Shown here one piece after another: positions 50,828-59,876 of a stretch of DNA of 64,000 nt (within the stretch, counting starts at the first letter, position 1; every line of letters begins with the position of its first letter). Both the position numbers and the translations under genes were made by a program. Under the pieces are notes generated by a model. That model made no database searches, had not been told where the DNA came from, and was given only the letters and a program-made list of their open reading frames with translations. This stretch comes from JdFR-22 sp964534325. GTDB taxonomy: Archaea; Halobacteriota; Archaeoglobi; Archaeoglobales; Archaeoglobaceae. Location of the stretch: the NCBI GenBank assembly GCA_964534325.1, contig CAZHOR010000002.1, positions 62,001 through 126,000 of the forward strand, read 5' to 3'.

Positions 50828-51673
50828 GTGGTAACCGTGAAGGCAGAAGATGTAATGAACAAGAATGTAATATACACCACTCTTCCTAATTCCAGGGATA
50901 GCGTACTCCAGTTATTTAAAAAACATCATATTTCCGCTGTACCCATAATCAAGAATGGGGAGCTTGCTGGTATCGTAACCAGAAAAGACTTGCTCAGAAA
51001 GATTGATGAGGACCAGCTGGCTCTATTAATGACCCCTAAACCCACAACAGTCCAAGTAAGCGACCCAATTGAGAAAGTGGCTGAAATACTTGCCAGTACC
51101 AAATTCAGGAGGGTTCCCGTCCTCGACGGCCATCAGCTGGTAGGAATAATCACTTTAAGAGACATGGTCCAGAGAATCTCCGAGATGTCGATCGAAGAGT
51201 CAGTGAAAGGGCATATTACAACTTCCACCACCTGCGTGTGGGAAGAGACTCCTCTTAACATTGTGGGGGAGGTTATGAGAGTTGCCAACTCCGAACTCTG
51301 CCCCGTACTGGATAAGAGTACAGATATCGTGGGCATTGTTGACGAGAAGATCATGCTGACCGAATCACTGATCGAGGAGTTCATAGAGCAAACCCACTAC
51401 TCATCCTCAAGCGATTCAGATGACGATTGGGCCTGGGACAGCATCCGGGATTTTTCCATCAAATATTTCGAGGTAAGCGTGGTCAAATTGCCCAAAGAAC
51501 CCGTCAAAAACTACATGAAGAAGGCAACATTCGTATATCCCCAGACCCAGGTATCAAAATGTGCCAGAGAGATGGTGAGAAAAGACTTAGACCACATACC
51601 TGTTCTAGACGTAGAGAACAGGCTAATGGGAATGGTGGACGACAAAGAGTTGCTAAAAGTCCTGCTGAAGTGA
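50828..51673 (+). CDS. CBS-domain protein with four CBS motifs
   Basis: 281 residues from GTG. Four CBS repeats: VMNKNVIYTTLPNSRDSVLQLFKKHHISAVPIIKNGELAGIVTRKDLL, then LMTPKPTTVQVSDPIEKVAEILASTKFRRVPVLDGHQLVGIITLRDMV, a third around HITTSTTCVWEETPLN, and a last at YMKKATFVYPQTQVSKC. CBS pairs bind adenosyl ligands (AMP, ATP, SAM) to sense energy or cofactor state. There is no attached catalytic domain. It may regulate a transporter or enzyme elsewhere. Confidence 0.9.
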   Translation: MVTVKAEDVMNKNVIYTTLPNSRDSVLQLFKKHHISAVPIIKNGELAGIVTRKDLLRKIDEDQLALLMTPKPTTVQVSDPIEKVAEILASTKFRRVPVLDGHQLVGIITLRDMVQRISEMSIEESVKGHITTSTTCVWEETPLNIVGEVMRVANSELCPVLDKSTDIVGIVDEKIMLTESLIEEFIEQTHYSSSSDSDDDWAWDSIRDFSIKYFEVSVVKLPKEPVKNYMKKATFVYPQTQVSKCAREMVRKDLDHIPVLDVENRLMGMVDDKELLKVLLK

Positions 51674-51789
51674 AAAAACTTAAACTACAGCTTCAAATCT
51701 CCGGAACCAAAGAATCAAACGTCAAGCACTAAACCATTAACAGTTAATATCTATTCAATGAACTGATGAATTAATGAAATGAATTAGAG

Positions 51790-52410
51790 ATGCCCGGAAT
51801 GGTAATTGATTTTGAGGGGATAGATGGATCTGGTAAAAGAACCCAGGCGGAAATCCTGAGAGGTTCTTTTAGGGCCGAGGGTTTTAAGGTTGTTTTATAC
51901 TCCTACCCAGATTACGATTCACCTTATGGGAAAATAATAAAGGATTTCCTGGATAAGAAGATCGATTTGAATCCAGATGAACAATTCATGCTTTATCTGA
52001 TCGATATTGTAAAGGATAGAGAAGAGATCAGAAAAAAGGTCAATGAAGGCTACATGGTCATACTGGACAGATACGTGCCCTCCACTATCGCATACCAGTG
52101 CGCCAACCACTTCGACTACCAGAAAGCGAAGGAGATGATAAAGCTGGTGGACATATCCATACCCGACCTCATTGTTTACCTTGATACCCCCGTTAAGACA
52201 TCAGGAGAGAGAAAAATAAAACAAAAAAACCACAAAGACAGGTTCGAAGGAGACATCGCCCTCCTCGAAAGGGTTAAAGACTGCTACAAAAAAATGATGG
52301 ATGAAGGATTCCCTACCACCTGGTTAAAAGTAGATGGGGCAAGAGAGATAAAAGACATAAGCGAAGAAATATTCCAGACGATCAACAACTCCATGGAACG
52401 AAGAGAGTGA
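51790..52410 (+). CDS. tmk: Thymidylate kinase
   Basis: 206 residues. P-loop variant DFEGIDGSGKRTQAEIL at the N-terminus, the DRYVPSTIAYQ segment (DR-x motif), and the lid region DTPVKTSGERKIKQKNHKDRFEGD. It phosphorylates dTMP to dTDP. It is just upstream of the tRNA-Gln gene. Confidence 0.93.
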   Translation: MPGMVIDFEGIDGSGKRTQAEILRGSFRAEGFKVVLYSYPDYDSPYGKIIKDFLDKKIDLNPDEQFMLYLIDIVKDREEIRKKVNEGYMVILDRYVPSTIAYQCANHFDYQKAKEMIKLVDISIPDLIVYLDTPVKTSGERKIKQKNHKDRFEGDIALLERVKDCYKKMMDEGFPTTWLKVDGAREIKDISEEIFQTINNSMERRE

Positions 52411-52500
52411 CCAAAAGAGTACTCAAAGACCATAGACTTGAGAAAATATGACCTGCCCACAGTAAAAGATAAATATCAAGGTCCCCTTCCTAAAACTTGA

Positions 52501-52573
52501 AGCCCCGTGGGGTAGCGGTCAATCCTATCGGGCTCTGGACCCGGCGACTCCGGTTCGAATCCGGACGGGGCTA
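52501..52573 (+). tRNA. tRNA-Gln (anticodon CTG)
   Basis: A 73-nt cloverleaf: acceptor AGCCCCG/CGGGGCT, D-arm GGGT/ATCC, anticodon stem TCGGG/CCCGG with loop CTCTGGA (anticodon CTG, 52535-52537), T-arm TCCGG/CCGGA with loop TTCGAAT and discriminator A at 52573. CTG reads CAG codons for glutamine. The CCA end is not encoded. A TATA-like AGATAAATAT lies about 30 nt upstream. Confidence 0.95.
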
Positions 52574-52752
52574 CTGAAAATTTTTTCGAAGCCTAAAGGG
52601 TGGGCTAAACTGAATTTTTACTTCTTACCATAAGACCACCTATTTTAACTCTTAACCCTTAATTTTGGAGTTACTTATTGAGTTCAGTTGAAAATCAATT
52701 GAAAATCAATTGGGCCAAAAACTGATTTATAACTAATTAATAGATGTTAATT

Positions 52753-53376
52753 ATGGAGAGGTGTAGAATACGTGGTCTTATCTCATCTTCAGTTGTTTTT
52801 CTATTCTTATTTTATTTTATATCCTTAACTCTGTTTCCCTTAACTCTGTTCCCGGCTCAAGCCCAGTCGCATCCGGAGGGTGTTGGCGAGATCTGTTTTC
52901 CGTGTCATGAGGCGGTTCTCACTGAGGAGGAGAAGAATTCCAAACTCGCTAAGTGCAGGTGTCACAGTCTGGATGTGACCAAGTTTATGGAGAGCAATGC
53001 TCAGAAACAGAAACTTAAGGAGGTTCATTCAGATAGTTGTGTCATCTGTCATCTTGGTTCTAACTATAGTTCTGCTGATATCGGGCAAGTGACTCATGGT
53101 GTTCACAGTATAGAGTGCTCTACGTGTCATGGAGAGAGCATTAATAGGACTCCACAGGTAGATAGTTGCTTTGACTGCCATAAAGGCAGCGTTCATGATA
53201 TCCACAGAGATGGTCTCAATGAAACCTGTGTCCTGTGCCATGGTGAGATCATACAGAAGTTTCCGGGGTTAAGAGAAGAAGTGGGTATTGCTCCCACCAA
53301 GACTCCTGAAGAAGAGGAGGGTTTTGTTTTCTCGCTTCTGAGTTTTATAAGATACATATTTTCGCTAATATCCTAA
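52753..53376 (+). CDS. Multiheme cytochrome c with C-terminal membrane anchor
   Basis: 207 residues from the ATG at 52753; GTTAATTATGG leaves an ATG 9 nt earlier as alternative. A signal peptide (LFLFYFISLTLFPLTLFPAQAQS) is followed by CFPCH, CVICH, CSTCH, CFDCH and CVLCH, plus an odd C-R-C-H (KCRCH) with only one residue between the cysteines. A Thr-Pro/Glu linker and a C-terminal hydrophobic helix (FVFSLLSFIRYIFSLIS) follow. It lacks the AGQH segment and C-terminal module of the cytochromes at 39-44 kb. Confidence 0.85.
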   Translation: MERCRIRGLISSSVVFLFLFYFISLTLFPLTLFPAQAQSHPEGVGEICFPCHEAVLTEEEKNSKLAKCRCHSLDVTKFMESNAQKQKLKEVHSDSCVICHLGSNYSSADIGQVTHGVHSIECSTCHGESINRTPQVDSCFDCHKGSVHDIHRDGLNETCVLCHGEIIQKFPGLREEVGIAPTKTPEEEEGFVFSLLSFIRYIFSLIS

Positions 53377-53446
53377 AATTAACGTTAGCTTTAGTAATTC
53401 CGCGTTTAGAAATTGGTAGTTGACTTAACGGGCTACTTGCATTAAA

Positions 53447-55030
53447 TTAGATTAGATCAGGTTCGACGGGCCTTTTCGTTCTTGATGTTTTTGCGGGCTT
53501 GAATACGGGCTCGTAGTACGATGGTCTTGTTATCGGCCCTCTATTGAAGTAGAATATGGTGGAGAGCATCAGGAGAAAATACATGCTCAGCACTGCATTC
53601 AACAAGAATTCTGGCCTTCCTGTGATCATCAATTTAATCAAGCCAAGGCAACTTGTTAGTGCCAGCAATCCAATGAACAGCAATTGGGGCCAGAGGTTTC
53701 TCCATGGGAGGTTCTTCTTGCCGTCTTTGGGTGTGACCTTGAAGGGAGCCTTTCTACCCAGTAGTGCTGATAGGGATGATGTGGCGTAAGTGGGGAAGCA
53801 TAGCATTATAAGTGCTATATTGAGGGCCGCATATTTTGGGGGATATCCTCTCCATTTAACGGTTGAAATGAATAGTAAGGTGTTAAAGGCTATGAAAGGG
53901 GATAATGCCGCCAGGTAATTGTATAGGTCCATTATTAGTGGTCTGATACCCAGTAGAACGAAGATTATGGGTGAGATGAAATATATCACGTATGCCCACC
54001 CCACCAGAAACCATGTGCCGCTTATGATGTATTCCCACCACTGTCTTGCTCCCAGCTCCCCTGGACGGGTGAACAGGGCTAAAACAACTTTTTTGAGGTG
54101 ATTGATGGTCCCTATGGTCCACCTGCTCTGCTGGGAGAAGTATGCTTCGAGGGTGGAGGGGGCTTCTCCTTTAACCAGTTTGTGGTTGTAATATCTGGAT
54201 GCCCAGCTATTTCTCTGGATACTGAATGAGGTTGCCAGGTCCTCAGTTACACTGGTTTCGTCAAAACCTCCGCACTCCCTCAGAGCTGATGTCCTGTAAA
54301 CTACATTGGTCCCGCAGCTGAAAATGGCGTTGCCTGCGCTTTTTCCTTCGCAGATGTATTCGAAGAAAACTGATTGAACTGCGTAAGCTCCTAAAGCTAT
54401 TCTGCTTGCTTCCGTGTTGGCGTATTCCTGGGGAAGCTGGACATATGCGAGTTTGGGATTGGATTCCATTATGGATATTGCTTCTTTAAGGAAATTGGGT
54501 TCCGGTCTCTGATCAGCATCCAGAACTGCCAGATATTCTGAATCTATCTTCTCAAGAGCGTCGTTTATAGCTCCAGCCTTGAAACCTCTTCTCTGTACGC
54601 GATTAAGATATTGAACGCCGTATTTGTGGGCCAAATCCATGACATCTTTTCTTATTTCTTCATCTGTCGAGTCGTCGAGGAGGTAGATATCAGCAATTTG
54701 GTGGGAGGATCTTTTAGCCGCTGAAAGCGTACTCTCCACTATTTCGGGTGGTTCATTATAACAGACAACGAAAACCGAAGTTCCTGGCCTGCTATACCTT
54801 CTGAAGTACCCTTCAGCAGTAGAATAGTAACTTGTTTCGGCTGAATAGGAGTTAAGGATATACGATAAAGCGTGAACAGCGAAAAAAATGTTGGCAAGCA
54901 ACAGCAGGAGTCCAAAGAATCTCTCTACCGGTGTGTATCCCGGGATAAAAAGAGCGAAGGAATGTATGCTCATATAAAACAAAAGGAAAGGCAGAGGCAG
55001 GACCAAAATGATCAACGTAGTTCTCCTCAT
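53447..55030 (-). CDS. Cellulose-synthase-like glycosyltransferase family 2
   Basis: 527 residues. Two N-terminal helices, then the GT2 core with VFVVCYNEP, the DDS metal site, VLDADQRPEP (DAD), SVTEDLATS (TED) and the QxxRW motif QQSRWTIGT, followed by about four C-terminal membrane helices. This is the processive inverting-glycosyltransferase pattern of cellulose, chitin or hyaluronan synthases. It should extrude a polysaccharide across the membrane. It lies next to the multiheme cytochrome at 52.7 kb, facing it, so biofilm or extracellular matrix production is plausible. Confidence 0.9.
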   Translation of the reverse strand: MRRTTLIILVLPLPFLLFYMSIHSFALFIPGYTPVERFFGLLLLLANIFFAVHALSYILNSYSAETSYYSTAEGYFRRYSRPGTSVFVVCYNEPPEIVESTLSAAKRSSHQIADIYLLDDSTDEEIRKDVMDLAHKYGVQYLNRVQRRGFKAGAINDALEKIDSEYLAVLDADQRPEPNFLKEAISIMESNPKLAYVQLPQEYANTEASRIALGAYAVQSVFFEYICEGKSAGNAIFSCGTNVVYRTSALRECGGFDETSVTEDLATSFSIQRNSWASRYYNHKLVKGEAPSTLEAYFSQQSRWTIGTINHLKKVVLALFTRPGELGARQWWEYIISGTWFLVGWAYVIYFISPIIFVLLGIRPLIMDLYNYLAALSPFIAFNTLLFISTVKWRGYPPKYAALNIALIMLCFPTYATSSLSALLGRKAPFKVTPKDGKKNLPWRNLWPQLLFIGLLALTSCLGLIKLMITGRPEFLLNAVLSMYFLLMLSTIFYFNRGPITRPSYYEPVFKPAKTSRTKRPVEPDLI

Positions 55031-55314
55031 ACCTCCAACCGTCCATCGCTCTTATTCTTTACTGTTTTAGCCCTCATCTCAACCACAACAACACCAATCA
55101 CTGCCTGTTCATTCTACCATTGAAGGGAATTACCTGCCTCCTTATACTATTAAACTGTGCTTTGACCCACTTCATCTCAAGAGTTTTTCGAAAATATTTG
55201 TTAACCAATTTATTAGCAATCAATAACTAATGGATAACTATTATTAAGGTCGATCAGGATAATCAGGATAAGTTGATCAGGAAATCCTTTCAGAAGGATG
55301 AGGAGATGTGCCAT

Positions 55315-55620
55315 ATGATGGAGAATAACAGTGAAATTGATGAGATGGAGACCTGGAGGCTGGTATCCGAATTCATGAGCAAGGAAAGAGATGCCATGAG
55401 CTTGTTGAGTGATGAACAAACCTACACACTCCATGGTGAAGAGTACACCATAAGAGAGCTCAAAGAAGCAATAAAGAATTGCTGGGTGATAAGCATAGAC
55501 AACTCCTTGAACGACTTTGTGACCCACATTCAGCATTATTACAGCTTAACGCCAGAGAAGAGCAATGACCTCCTTTCAGAGCTCACTCAAGTCATAAAAA
55601 GATACATCAGTGTCCTCTAA
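55315..55620 (+). CDS. Small hypothetical helical protein
   Basis: 101 residues from the ATG at 55315, which has GAGGAG 9 nt upstream; a further 14 upstream codons are open. It is acidic and helix-rich (EMETWRLVSEFMSKERDAMSLLSDEQTYTLHGEEYTIRELKEAIKN, then PEKSNDLLSELTQVIKRYI). No domain recognised. Upstream holds short AT-rich repeats (ATCAGGATAA). Confidence 0.5.
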   Translation: MMENNSEIDEMETWRLVSEFMSKERDAMSLLSDEQTYTLHGEEYTIRELKEAIKNCWVISIDNSLNDFVTHIQHYYSLTPEKSNDLLSELTQVIKRYISVL

Positions 55621-55777
55621 TCTAACTATATCACCAATAAGGTTATCCCTGGCTTAAATAGGTCATTTTACAGCATATAATGCTTTTATCCGTTACCTGT
55701 TTTCGGTGAAGCACTCTACTCCATCAATAAGACAATAACCTGAGTTTAGCTCAGTGTTCACTCTTGCCAAGGGCAAC

Positions 55778-55813
55778 CATTATATATGGGTTGTCGTAGT
55801 AGCAGCTACTACG
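55778..55813 (+). promoter_or_regulatory. Promoter with a perfect palindrome at the start site
   Basis: CCATTATATATGG supplies a TATA box near 55780-55788. CGTAGTAG (55795-55802) and CTACTACG (55806-55813) form a perfect 8-bp inverted repeat with a 3-nt spacer, covering the expected transcription start. A repressor bound here would block transcription of the surface protein and exporter genes. GGTGA follows as RBS before the ATG at 55825. Confidence 0.6.
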
Positions 55814-55824
55814 GTGAATAAAGA

Positions 55825-57108
55825 ATGAGAAAAGACTTCATCACAAGAAAGAAATTGATAAAGATCGGCTTTATAACTGTTTTGCTACTATTATCAATCT
55901 CAACTGGAGTAACCCAAACGACTTACTCCTCCGTTACCATAACGGATGTAGCACCTACCGAGCTTCACCCCGGTGATACTCAGGAAATCACCCTCACGGT
56001 CAGCAACGAGGGTTCAGAGGAGGCAAGAGATGTCAAATTAGCTTTCCAGGGAAGCCAGTACATTTCAGTAGTAGGAGCAACCATAAAGAGCATTGATTGG
56101 CTGCACTCCCGCAGCTCACAAAAGATGACCATATCCGTTCAAGTCAATGAAGAAGCTCCCACCGGGAGTTACAATATACCCATCTCATGCACCTGGTCCG
56201 AGAAGGATACCGTCATTTCCGATGGCGAACCCCAGATCGTGCTAACTCAGAAGTCCAGGCAACTGGGTATAGGGTTCAATGTTAGGGGTGAGGCTTCAAT
56301 AAATCTGGGCAATATCGTCACCGACCCCGCCAGCATCAGGCCCGGGGATCAGAATGTCAAGATCTCCACATATATCGGGAACAGCGGAGACGCCTCGGTA
56401 GAGAATGTCGAAGCGCGCATAATAACCACTGACGAGTTCGAAACTTCATGGTCAGGAACAGACCGCTCTTATGTAGGTAAACTTACTCCCGGACAGTCAA
56501 AAGAGGCTGTATTCCACCTCGATGTAGAAGAGGGAGTGGAATCAAAGAAGTATAACTTAACCCTCCTCATAAGTTATGAAGATATGGATGAGGTTAAACA
56601 CCGGGTCGAGAAGTATGTGGAGTTACTGTTAGAGCCCAAGCCGGATTTTGAGATCTCATCCTTTTATACGTATCCTGCAAACATAAGTGCCGGAAAACAC
56701 GTTAAACTATACGTAACAGTAAAGAATACCGGATCAGAAGAGGCTGAATCCATCAGTGTGAGGTCTATAGGAGAGGTAGAAGTTCCATTTGATTTCTCAG
56801 TGAAGAGTGATTATGTTGGTACGCTGAAACCGGGAGAAACCGGTGAGGCTATACTGGAGTTCGACTTAAAAGAAGATGCAGAGCCCAAGGTGTATCCACA
56901 GGGTATAGAGATAAGATGCACGGGAGATAGAGATATCGGAGATTATAACGTATACGTTTTTGATGAGCAGATCCGTTTAAGGGTTCAGGAGAATACCAGT
57001 TCCCAGGGTTTGATACCTTCTTTACCCGGTTTTGAGGGTTTTCTGTCATTTTTAACTCTCGCCTTCGTTTTGGTCATCCTCAAAGGGTGGAATAAACGGG
57101 GAGAATAG
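55825..57108 (+). CDS. COG1361-type surface protein with PGF-like tail, exporter operon leader
   Basis: 427 residues. Signal peptide (FITVLLLLSISTGVTQT), then repeated CARDB-like domains, each with LHPGDTQEITLTVSNEGSEEARDVKL or AGKHVKLYVTVKNTGSEEAES patterns. The end LPGFEGFLSFLTLAFVLVILKGWNKRG has a PGF motif, helix and basic tail. In methanogens proteins like this are encoded beside RND-type HAE3 exporters, as here (19 nt before the first exporter gene). It may be the external adaptor. Confidence 0.85.
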   Translation: MRKDFITRKKLIKIGFITVLLLLSISTGVTQTTYSSVTITDVAPTELHPGDTQEITLTVSNEGSEEARDVKLAFQGSQYISVVGATIKSIDWLHSRSSQKMTISVQVNEEAPTGSYNIPISCTWSEKDTVISDGEPQIVLTQKSRQLGIGFNVRGEASINLGNIVTDPASIRPGDQNVKISTYIGNSGDASVENVEARIITTDEFETSWSGTDRSYVGKLTPGQSKEAVFHLDVEEGVESKKYNLTLLISYEDMDEVKHRVEKYVELLLEPKPDFEISSFYTYPANISAGKHVKLYVTVKNTGSEEAESISVRSIGEVEVPFDFSVKSDYVGTLKPGETGEAILEFDLKEDAEPKVYPQGIEIRCTGDRDIGDYNVYVFDEQIRLRVQENTSSQGLIPSLPGFEGFLSFLTLAFVLVILKGWNKRGE

Positions 57109-57126
57109 TGGGAGGCCATTCTCCAC

Positions 57127-58305
57127 ATGTCAAGACTTAATCTGAGAGATAGGGTCGGGATAGGAAAATTTCTGGGTAAACTGGCATCCATCCAGTACAA
57201 TCACTACAAAAAGATAATAGTTCTATCTTTGATTTTAACCGCATTTCTGGGCTATGGGGCAACAGGCGTACACTTCCAGGGGGACCTGAATGATATGATG
57301 CCTTCAGATCTGCCAGTCTTCGTTCTGGAGGATAAAGTAGCCAACGAGTTCAGTGGCGGAAACTCCATAGTTATTGCGGTGGTCCTCGAAGACGATACCT
57401 CAGCAAAGAATATAGTGCGGGATATACGTGACCCTCAGGTTATTAGTTCGGTGGTCGAGCTCCATAACAGGTTGGAGAACGAGCCATCCATAGACAGGGT
57501 GCAATCTATAGCTCCTCTATTCCAGCAGGGGGTTCCACAGGATAAAGAAGTCGTGAAGAGGATGATCGCCTCATCTCCCCTTCAGGGAGTCATCAACAAT
57601 GACTACAGCGTCATGCTGATCTACGCCAGCCCTGTAACCGGTATGAGCGAAGATCAGGTCAAAAAGGTGGAGAGAGTAATTCAGAGTGACATTGACGCCA
57701 TCACCAAGCCAGCTGGAGTGGATTACAGGATATCCGGTATGGCTCCCCTGGTAGTCAAGGTGCTGGAGTTATTGAGAGAAGATTTAGTTTTTACTACTGG
57801 TATAGCTGCTGCCATAATATTTGCTCTGCTGATAATTCTTGAGCTCTCTCTGTCAAAAGGATTTCTGGTGTTCCTTCCTCTCACTTTTGCGGTCATTTGG
57901 ACCTTCGGAACGATGGGGTTCTTTGGAATACCCATCTCACCCGCGACTGTTGCGGTGGGAGCTCTCATTATTGGTCTGGGGGTTGAATATGGAATATTTG
58001 TAGTATCCAGATTCCACGAAGAGCGGGAAGAGCATTCATCGGAGGAGTCCTTGAGGATCGCCGTTTCAGAGATTGGAGCGTCAACATTTGGTTCTGCAGC
58101 GACCACAACCTCAGCATTCCTGGCCCTTACTCTCTCCATAATGCCCATGATCAAGGATTTGGGGCTAACCCTTGCTTTAGCCATAATATTCTGCTGGATA
58201 GCTGCTGCAGTGGTGAACCCCTGCTTTGTTGTCCTGGAAGACCAGTTGAACGGTAGAAAATTGTCATGGCTGATAAAAAGAAGAGGAAAGGGACATGAGG
58301 AATAA
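57127..58305 (+). CDS. RND/HAE3-type exporter, first half
   Basis: 392 residues: one N-terminal helix (IIVLSLILTAFLGYGATGV), a large periplasmic-type loop, then five helices (VFTTGIAAAIIFALLIIL, FLVFLPLTFAVIWTFGTMGF, TVAVGALIIGLGVEYGIFVVSRFHEE, ...). The GxGxEYxIFVxSRFxEE segment is the central RND/MMPL signature. Normal HAE3 proteins are about 750-800 residues with twelve helices; this carries six. The second half follows as an overlapping gene. Confidence 0.88.
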   Translation: MSRLNLRDRVGIGKFLGKLASIQYNHYKKIIVLSLILTAFLGYGATGVHFQGDLNDMMPSDLPVFVLEDKVANEFSGGNSIVIAVVLEDDTSAKNIVRDIRDPQVISSVVELHNRLENEPSIDRVQSIAPLFQQGVPQDKEVVKRMIASSPLQGVINNDYSVMLIYASPVTGMSEDQVKKVERVIQSDIDAITKPAGVDYRISGMAPLVVKVLELLREDLVFTTGIAAAIIFALLIILELSLSKGFLVFLPLTFAVIWTFGTMGFFGIPISPATVAVGALIIGLGVEYGIFVVSRFHEEREEHSSEESLRIAVSEIGASTFGSAATTTSAFLALTLSIMPMIKDLGLTLALAIIFCWIAAAVVNPCFVVLEDQLNGRKLSWLIKRRGKGHEE

Positions 58306-59455
58306 TAAACATGGAAGACTTAGTAGACTCCTGGAGAGTTATGCCCGATTTATAACCCGCAACCGACTTATTGTCCTCACCCTCGTAGTATTATTCACCA
58401 TTTTCTCCGGTTATCAAGCATCCACTATGGAGACCACCGGCACCTCGCAGGAAGCCATGCTACCAGAAGATATAGAGGTAGTGGAAACCTTTAAGTTGAT
58501 CGCGGACCAGTTCGCAGGTAGTTTGAGCACCTCTACGATCGTTATAGAGAGTGAGCCGAATTACGCCAACTCCAGCGAGATCAGGGATATGCGTGACCCT
58601 GAGATCATAAGATACGTGGGTATGCTGGAAGAGAAGGCAGAGTTGATACATGGAGTTACTGGTGCTGATAGCGCAGCAAGCGTCATAAAACAGGCGAACA
58701 ACGGTAGGATACCCCCATCTCTAAAGAGCGTAAAACTTCTTTTGAGGGAAAATGAGCTTGCCAGGAACCAGGTAAGCAATTACATCAATGATGATTACTC
58801 CATAACCGTTGTAAGATTGAGTATTGTAGAAGATGCGGACTCCATAACACTGGCTGGAGAGCTCAAAGATTTGATAAAGGGGGAAAAGCCGCCAGGAGTT
58901 GAAGTGAAGCTCACAGGCGATCCCATAATAGAGGATACCATGAGAGAACTTGCAGAGGAGACCATGGGCACCACCTCCCTCCTCAGCTTCGCCCTCATAT
59001 TGGTGATACTGGTAATAATATTTGCTTCCGTGAGGTATGGGCTTATCCCCCTCCTAACCATAGTATTCGGTATCATATGGTCTTACGGGACCCTCACGCT
59101 GGCTGGTTTTGAAGTGACCCCTCAGACATCCGGGGTTATGGCTATGATAATGGGTATAGGAATAGATTTCGGTATTCAGGTCTCCAAGAGGTTCAGATAC
59201 GAGCTCGGCTCTCACCACAAAGAGCAGGCGATGGTGAACACCTTAACCAACGTCTTCTATCCCATGTTCATAACCACTCTGGCAGCGGTTATAGGATTCA
59301 GGTCCCTTTCTCTAGGGAAACTGCCCATGATGGCAGATATGGGGAACATGATGGCCGTAGGAGTTATTTTCTGCATGCTCTCAGCAATAACAGTAGTTCC
59401 CGTATTCCTGCTATTGTTCGAGAGGAGTAAAGGCCAGCCAAAGGTAGAACCATAG
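58295..59455 (+). CDS. RND/HAE3-type exporter, second half
   Basis: 386 residues, same layout: N-terminal helix, loop, then five helices with MAMIMGIGIDFGIQVSKRFRYEL as the RND signature. Its ATG overlaps the first half by 11 nt and follows AGGAAAGGG, so both are translated from one message. Together they make one full transporter as a heterodimer. Substrate unknown; lipids or surface molecules are common for HAE3. Confidence 0.88.
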   Translation: MRNNKHGRLSRLLESYARFITRNRLIVLTLVVLFTIFSGYQASTMETTGTSQEAMLPEDIEVVETFKLIADQFAGSLSTSTIVIESEPNYANSSEIRDMRDPEIIRYVGMLEEKAELIHGVTGADSAASVIKQANNGRIPPSLKSVKLLLRENELARNQVSNYINDDYSITVVRLSIVEDADSITLAGELKDLIKGEKPPGVEVKLTGDPIIEDTMRELAEETMGTTSLLSFALILVILVIIFASVRYGLIPLLTIVFGIIWSYGTLTLAGFEVTPQTSGVMAMIMGIGIDFGIQVSKRFRYELGSHHKEQAMVNTLTNVFYPMFITTLAAVIGFRSLSLGKLPMMADMGNMMAVGVIFCMLSAITVVPVFLLLFERSKGQPKVEP

Positions 59456-59552
59456 ATATAGATATATCATATATCGTTATAGGGGTTTGAACCTGAAGGA
59501 CAGTCAGGGAGTTCTAAATACCACAAAAATTTCAGCAGTTCCATTAACCTAT

Positions 59553-59726
59553 TCAGGCTTTGAAGGCTGCGATTCCGAGCACAACCATCAATAATCCTAC
59601 TATACCCGTACTTGCAGCAACAGAGGTCTCGATCGACGTCCACAACCAGGATATCCCCAACATCAACAACCCAACAGCTATTGCCGAAATAGATGCGGGA
59701 TTGTGAATATGTGAGAGGTTTTTCAT
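59553..59726 (-). CDS. Small two-helix membrane protein
   Basis: 57 residues from the ATG at 59726, chosen because a long TATATATATG tract lies about 20-30 nt upstream; a further ATG 18 nt earlier is possible. Two helices (ISAIAVGLLMLGISWLWTSI and STGIVGLLMVVLGIAAFKA) with a short loop. No family recognised. Confidence 0.55.
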   Translation of the reverse strand: MKNLSHIHNPASISAIAVGLLMLGISWLWTSIETSVAASTGIVGLLMVVLGIAAFKA

Positions 59727-59791
59727 AACAATTATAATTTTCATATCATATATATATTTTACCTCAAGTATTGATTAAACTTTAAAGATTG

Positions 59792-59831
59792 GTAAATAGT
59801 ATATGTTTATTGTAAATAGTATATGTTTATT
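59792..59831. repeat. Tandem duplication of 20 bp
   Basis: GTAAATAGTATATGTTTATT occurs twice in a row (59792-59811 and 59812-59831), followed by a diverged third start. It is AT-rich and downstream of the deoxyribosyltransferase gene; probably slippage, possibly a terminator region. Confidence 0.8.
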
Positions 59832-59876
59832 GGAAATACATGACAAAAATAGAATAACCTTACATTTAGATATCCA

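Noticed and set aside
57127..59455. Frameshifted single RND gene
   Set aside because: The second half has its own ATG and AGGAAAGGG RBS, and each half is a complete RND repeat, so two genes fit better.
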